Shown here piece after piece: positions 58,889 through 64,000 of a stretch of 64,000 bases of DNA. Under the pieces are notes generated by a model, which saw nothing but the letters and a program-made list of their open reading frames with translations, had not been told where the DNA came from and made no database searches. Numbering within the stretch: position 1 is the stretch's first letter; each line of letters begins with the position of its first letter. Origin of the DNA: Ciona intestinalis (lineage: Eukaryota; Chordata; Ascidiacea; Phlebobranchia; Cionidae); NCBI RefSeq assembly GCF_000224145.3, contig NW_004190500.2:1-64000 (forward strand), given 5' to 3'. A program made the translations under genes and the position numbers.

Positions 58889-61800
58889 ATGTCTACGTTA
58901 GCTAGAAGGTGTTCATATACGTTATTAAACGTGCTTACGAAGCGGATTTACGTAAAAACATCACGTATTACCAATTCACCACTTCTGTTCCAAGGAATCG
59001 CTGGCATAAGGTATGTACTTATACTATTTTGTTTTTATATATCTTTGAAAACGGTAACGAAGGTCAGATTAAATAAAAAAAACAACGAAGAAAACGCACT
59101 CAACAGCAAAACGACAGTCGTATTTTAATTAAACACATATGATATATATATTTTTAAACATATAGTTTGCAGAGGGAAATATAAAGCAATTATTTAAACC
59201 TAAATTTGCAGGTCTTTTGCAACAACTGCTAAGATGGAAAGCAAGTCTCCGTATAAAGGAACAAGCGAAAGAGGTAATTTGATTGACAGGTGGACTGTTT
59301 CTAAATGCTATTACATTAATACAAGGATGCATAGGTGTAGCTTCGGGCTGACATGTACCCTAACTTTTAAAACGGGTGAAAACCTGTTTTAGCAGAACAG
59401 TTTTAAGCATAAAGTAACTAGAATTGAGTGTCTATACAAACAAGCAGAGCCAAAGTACATTGCATTTACCACATTATTCAGTGAAGTTCCCTATGTTTGA
59501 CAACTATGAGTGTAACTGTATTTTAACAATTTCACCCCAGATTTTACCCTGCTGTTAGGTGTCTACTGTCTATACAAACAAACAGAGCCAAAGTATATTG
59601 CATTCACCACATTAATCAATGAGGTCCCCTATGTTTGACAACTATGAGTGTAACTGTATTTTAACAATGTCACCCCAGATTTTACCCTGCTGTTAGGTGT
59701 CTATACAAACAAGCAGAGCCAAAGTATATTGCATTCACCACATTAATCAATGAGGTTCCCTATGTTTGACAACTATGAGTGTAACTGTATTTTAACAATG
59801 TCACCTCAGATTTTGTTAAAATGTTCTAAATAAAAATGAAATTCACTGTATACCTTATTTTATGTGTATAATAATTATATTATAGGTCTGAGCAAAGAAA
59901 TTGCGATTCCGGTTCCATGGGGAATTCTTGCAGGGAAAACTTTTGGTGATTCGACCAAGCCAGCAGTTCTGTGTTTGCATGGCTGGCTTGATAACTGTAA
60001 TAGTTTCGATAAGTTGATACCACTGCTACCAAAAGGTATGTTATTAATAATATTTCTAGTGAAGAATCCTTCCCCTACCTTATGTGCTAACCCCTAACCT
60101 ATATAACCCCTAACTACCAACCTCTAACACTTCCCACCAGNNNNNNNNNNNNNNNNNNNNNNNNNNNNNNNNNNNNNNNNNNNNNNNNNNNNNNNNNNNN
60201 NNNNNNNNNNNNNNNNNNNNNNNNNNNNNNNNNNNNNNNNNNNNNNNNNNNNNNNNNNNNNNNNNATAACCTACTGCACTAAATATTCATACTAATAAAG
60301 GCCATTGTAGGGTATTATCACTTACATTTGCAACCATAGACAATAAATTGGGCTAATTATCTGACATAAACACTAATTGATAAGCATACCATTGATGTAG
60401 ACCATTTGTAGTGTAAATATCACTATTTGCAACTATAACACCCCCATGTTAACAAAACTGTTATGATGTTCCAGATAAGTTTTACGTTTGTGTTGACTTA
60501 CCTGGCCATGGCTTGTCCTCCCATATTTCACTTGGAATGTTTTATACTTTGTTCTTCTATGTTGCTACTGTGGAAAGGATAGTGAATCGTAAGTTGTGTG
60601 TTTTGTAATGGACACTTACATATATATATATATATATATATAATATATGTTTTATATTATGAACAACAACATATGTTTTATGGAAACAATTAGTCAGTCA
60701 CAGATTAACCCTGGTGTTTTAGAACTTGAATGAATGCAACCTGTTTATGCTTGCTTAGCAGGGCAGCGACAGTCGTTATAAAATGAGTGACCTGTTTTAT
60801 ACACCCCGTGCTCGCTTACGAGTTACCACTTATGTAACTTATTTATCCTTGCATGGCGTGGCAACGGCAGTCGTTATAACACAGGTGTTCTGTTTTATAC
60901 ACCTTGCGCCGGTTACAAGCTTTAACATACAAAACAACTTGAATAAACAAATGAAACTTATTTATTTTGTGCTCTGTTTCACCAACAATATATTTCTTGT
61001 ACAAAGTAATAGCTATTTATGCAAAGTTTGTAATTTATCATATACTTTTCAGATTTTAAATGGAAGAAATTTTCTTTTCTCAGCCATAGTTTGGGTAAGA
61101 CAATTATAAATGAATGCTTTGTTCATTTTAATTAAGTTGTTCATTTTAATTAAGTAAGTATTTTACAGGGGCAAATATCTCTGGAATGGTGAGTTAATAA
61201 GCCATGGTTGTTACTTAATATTGATTGTTGTAACTGTGTCTGGCACAGTGGGTTTGGGTTCAAGGCTTGACGCTGCTACCATTGTGTCTTTGACAATTTG
61301 CTCCAAGACAGTTTTTTATTGGTTGTGTAAAATTTCGAAATTTTGGACTCTAAATTGTAAATCCAATATAAAGTTATAGGCCTATACATGGTAACTTGAA
61401 CTTGTAAGCAGGCTTAAGTAGTATGAAACAGAACATCCGTGTTATAAGGACTGTCGTTGCCACGCAAAGATAAATAAGTTACATTTATTCACTTTTGGAA
61501 ATTTGGAATATTGTTTGCAACTTTCCGTTACAGTACAGTGGAACCTATCCTGATAAAGTTGACAAACTTATCATCATAGATGTGATTGGAGTCTTCCCTT
61601 TGGATGGGGTAAACCACTTTATATTATAAACTATGTTTTGCCAAATTTACTAAATCCTTTATTACCCCGATCTGGTGCTCATAGAGTTGAACGATTCTTG
61701 TGTAAAGAAATACAGTAAGGATCTGGTGCAACGAATACATAACAGTCTCTAACAGACAAAAATCAGGTCCAGCCAATTGTATTATAAAGAATAGAATGTT

Positions 61801-62652
61801 TTGTGCCTCTGTTGGAATAAGAGACTGATGATGTCATTTAGAAGAATTACATACCTCTAATTATACAATTTGCTGGGCTTGAAATTTGTCCGATATGTAT
61901 TTTATAACACTAAACCTGACTGATTCGTTACACAAGAATCGTCCAACTATATGAGCACCAGATCAGGGTCAGATTCACAGAATATATTACAAGTTACTAT
62001 GTTTTGTGAATTATATTATTTCCAATTTCACACCAAAGAAGTACATGTTGTTATAAATAGGTATAATAAGCAAAATCATTACTAATGATTTGTAAACAAA
62101 TATTTATTTTGACATAGAAACTTGCTGTTGAGAATCTTCGTTCTAGTATCGAGTCATATTTAAAATACGAAGATAAACTGAGTAGTGCAGCTCCGAGGTA
62201 TACTTATGAAAAGGCTAAAGAGAGGTAACGAAGTCATTACTTTAATCGAATATGTTCATATCGTTTTTAATCGAATATGTTCATAGGCCATTATTAGTAC
62301 GAATATGTTCACTTCTTTTTTAACCATAAGCTTGATTTAACAACAGTCGTTTTTACAACTTCATCCCGTCTTTTCGTATTTGTATATAACTTTCCTTACT
62401 GTGACTGAAGAAAAGAAAAAATATATAAGTTCACAGAAAAAAAATACAGTTTCCAGTTTGTGAATTAAATCCCAATCCTAGTAGTTTTCATCCATGCATC
62501 CATAGATCATTGTCAATGTCGATTTTTATTGCATTTTCCTCAATAAATAAATAGCGTATGAACTAATTTCAGATTATTGGTTGCAAATAAGTCATTGGAC
62601 AGTCATTCAGCCGACATTTTATTGGAACGAGGAACAACAAGACATGAGGATG
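58889..62652 (+). CDS. Serine hydrolase-like protein (SERHL/SERHL2 family), 3' end beyond window or in duplicated region
   Basis: Alpha/beta-hydrolase family protein; vertebrate members are peroxisome or cytoplasm associated with unclear substrate. Exons: 58889-59010, 59212-59273, 59886-60035, 60475-60588, 61053-61094, 61169-61188, 61534-61608, 62118-62224, 62573-62652; all phases agree, giving about 257 residues so far. Key segments: VPWGILAGKTFGD, VLCLHGWLDNCNSFDKLIPLLP (HG oxyanion loop), FYVCVDLPGHGLSSH, then FKWKKFSFLSHSLGGANISG. This is the nucleophile elbow, SHSLGG instead of the family's GHSFGG; the Ser is kept. Next is YPDKVDKLIIIDVIGVFPLD, then LLERGTTRHEDG, matching LLLQRGTT of SERHL2. 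The N-terminus (about 45 residues, Arg/Lys/Ser-rich, few acids) looks like a mitochondrial presequence and is absent from vertebrate forms. Two gaps (60141-60265, 62810-62859) and a duplication affect the locus; a terminal exon was not identified. Confidence 0.85.
59430..59815. repeat. 131-bp tandem array, second locus
   Basis: Same unit as 17320-18005. Marks at 59510, 59648 and 59779 (spacing 138 and 131; the first spacing carries a 7-bp TCTACTG-type insertion). In SERHL intron 2, same orientation as the first array. Confidence 0.8.
60057..60140. mobile_element. MITE, TAGTGAAGAATCC family, cut by gap
   Basis: Starts CTAGTGAAGAATCCTTCCCC 20 bp after a SERHL exon donor, with the CTAACCCCTAACC core, and ends in the 125-N gap. 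Confidence 0.5.
60141..60265. other. Assembly gap, 125 N, in SERHL intron 3
   Basis: Falls inside a MITE copy; no exon is lost, since flanking exon phases agree. Confidence 0.9.
61235..61485 (+). mobile_element. SINE, head partly deleted
   Basis: Head TCTGGCACAGTGG joined to GGGTTCAAGGCTTGACGC, then CATTGTGTCTTTG, linker, and tail to AAAGATAAATAAGTTAC. In SERHL intron 6; the duplicated copy has lost this head. Confidence 0.5.
61669..61964. mobile_element. MITE, GATCTGGTGCT family
   Basis: About 296 bp with ~40-bp inverted ends: GATCTGGTGCTCATAGAG and its complement at the right, both continuing into the shared TTCTTGTGTAA segment. In SERHL intron 7. A copy in the duplicated segment lies at 63644-63927; partial copies occur at 520-680, 9222-9260, 28664-28900 and 32205-32345. 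Confidence 0.7.
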
Positions 62653-62809
62653 GTAATTGTTTTAACAGTTTAGTTTTTACATTACAAAAAAACTCAAAAA
62701 GTGAACAACTATCTACCCACAAAGTTGCATATGTTGTAAGAAGGCACGAGGTGTATGAAACAGGACACCCGTGTTTAACTTCTTTCGTTGCCCCGTATTG
62801 AGAGGGTGA

Positions 62810-62859
62810 NNNNNNNNNNNNNNNNNNNNNNNNNNNNNNNNNNNNNNNNNNNNNNNNNN
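62810..62859. other. Assembly gap, 50 N, at start of duplicated segment
   Basis: Interrupts a SINE tail and separates the SERHL gene from the second copy of its exons 5-7. Confidence 0.9.
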
Positions 62860-63149
62860 GGACAGTCGTATAAAATGAGTACTGTTTATACACCCCGTGC
62901 TCGCTTACGAGTTACCACTTATGTAACTTATTTATGCTTGCATGGCGTGGCAATGGCAGTCGTTATAACACAGGTGTTCTGTTTCATACACCTTGTGCAG
63001 GTTACAAGTGAAGTTATAACATATGAAACAACTTGAATGAATAAATGAAATTGATTTACGTTGTGCTCTGTTTCAATAACTATATACTTGTACAGAGTAA
63101 TAACTATTTATGCAAGTGCAACGTTTGTAATTTATTATATACTTTTCAG

Positions 63150-63583
63150 ATTTTAAATGGAAGAAATTTTCTTTTCTCAGCCATAGTTTGGGTAAGACAA
63201 TTATAACTGAATGCTTTGTTCATTTTAGTTAAGTTGTTGTATTTTACAGGAGCAAATATCTCTGGAATGGTGAGTTAATATATTATGGGTTGCGTAAAAT
63301 TTCGAAAATTTTGGACTCTAAATTGTGGGTTTAAAAAAAATCCAATATAAAGTTATAGGCCTATACATGGTAACTTGTAAGCGGGCACAAGTTGTATGCA
63401 ATAGAACACCCGTGTTATAATGACTGTTGTTCCCTTCCACGCAAAGGTAAATAAGTTACATTTTAGATTTATTAACTCTTGGAATAATGTTTGCAACTTT
63501 CCGTTACAGTACAGTGGAACTTATCCTGATAAGTTGACAAACTTATCATTATAGATGTGATTGGAGTCTTCCCTTTAGATGGG
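63150..63583 (+). pseudogene. Second copy of SERHL exons 5-7, with a one-base deletion in exon 7
   Basis: Segments 63150-63191, 63250-63269 and 63510-63583 repeat exons 5, 6 and 7 of the SERHL gene upstream (61053-61094, 61169-61188, 61534-61608), with the same splice sites. In the exon 7 copy one A is missing (GATAAGTTGAC against GATAAAGTTGAC), which shifts the frame. The surrounding introns, SINE tails and MITE are also duplicated (about 60770-62042 and 62865-64000). It is either a decayed tandem duplicate, a sequencing error, or the second haplotype of the same gene left unmerged after the 50-N gap. Confidence 0.6.
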
Positions 63584-63643
63584 GTAAACCACTTTATATA
63601 TTATAAACTACGTTTTGCCAAATTTACTAAATCCTTTATCCCC

Positions 63644-63927
63644 GATCTGGGGCTCATAGAGTTGAATGATTCTTGTGTAAAGAAATACAGTAAGGATCTG
63701 GTGCTACGAATACGTAACACAAAAATCAAGTCGAGGCAATTGTATTATAAAGAATAGAATGTTTTGTGCCTCTGTTGGAATAAGAGACTGATGATGTCAT
63801 TTAGAAGAATTACATATCTCTAATTATACAATTTGCTGGGCTTGAAATTTGTCCGATATGTATTTTATAACACTAAACCTGACCGATTCTTTACACAAGA
63901 ATCGTCCAACTATATGAGCACCAGATC
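63644..63927. mobile_element. MITE, GATCTGGTGCT family, duplicate copy
   Basis: Counterpart of 61669-61964 within the large direct repeat, about 12 bp shorter. Confidence 0.65.
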
Positions 63928-64000
63928 AGGGTTAGATTCACAGAATATATTACAAGTTACTATATTTTGTAAATTATATTATTTCCAATTTTACACCAAA

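Larger units (their letters stand above)
60770..62042. repeat. Large direct repeat, copy 1 (partner 62865-64000)
   Basis: About 1.1-1.3 kb matching 62865-64000 at high identity by eye, differing by small indels and substitutions. It includes SERHL exons 5-7, SINE tail pieces and one GATCTGGTGCT MITE. The partner begins right after a gap and runs to the window edge. Confidence 0.75.
62865..64000. repeat. Large direct repeat, copy 2
   Basis: Partner of 60770-62042. It differs by, for example, loss of about 100 bp of intron between exons 6 and 7 and a handful of base changes. Continues past the window. Confidence 0.75.

Overview
This window is animal genomic DNA. It is AT-rich, with short, intron-dense genes that use standard GT-AG splicing, and almost every gene is a clear orthologue or relative of a vertebrate gene. 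Nearly every intron holds copies of one tRNA-derived composite SINE plus several families of small inverted-repeat (MITE-like) elements. Gene compactness, chordate-like gene content and this SINE (it resembles the Cics-type composite SINE described in the sea squirt Ciona intestinalis) make a tunicate of the genus Ciona the best guess. This is inference; no database was searched. Exon boundaries below were read by eye from splice signals, reading phase and remembered vertebrate proteins; for the complete models the exon lengths sum to a multiple of three.

Layout, left to right: (1) 1-6602, minus: IFT56/TTC26, cut by the left edge. (2) 7354-20328, minus: a complete 22-exon UBE3B-type HECT ubiquitin ligase. 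(3) 21828-30599, plus: a complete 17-exon gene with a von Willebrand A domain, a C11orf16/VWA3B-like middle region and a charged coiled-coil tail. (4) 32347-38341, minus: an SLC6 Na+/Cl- coupled transporter whose N-terminal exons are lost in a 500-N gap. (5) 40696-40772, minus: first exon of LYRM4 (ISD11), the rest probably lost in a gap. (6) 43608-44973, plus: ATP synthase subunit f (ATP5MF), complete. (7) 45723-48989, minus: ASNSD1, complete. (8) 49650-51811, plus: a DUSP15/DUSP22-type phosphatase whose catalytic exon falls in a gap. (9) 54330-58260, plus: a clan-2-like cytochrome P450. (10) 58889-62652 and onward, plus: a serine hydrolase-like (SERHL) gene running off the right side, with a second, slightly divergent copy of exons 5-7 at 63150-63583.

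The genes do not form one pathway: they cover ciliary transport, ubiquitination, membrane transport, mitochondrial Fe-S and ATP synthase biology, and lipid or xenobiotic chemistry. UBE3B and TTC26 lie in tandem; UBE3B and the VWA gene diverge, as do ASNSD1 and the DUSP gene; ATP5MF and ASNSD1 converge.

The non-genic part is the unusual layer: a hAT-like MITE with a perfect 8-bp target duplication, at least five other inverted-repeat families, a 131-bp unit found in tandem at two loci and singly at a third, a 98-bp array grown from the SINE tail, a ~285-bp satellite at the edge of a gap, and two near-identical duplications next to gaps that may be unmerged haplotypes. I saw no virus-like element, CRISPR array or stand-alone RNA gene that I could support.
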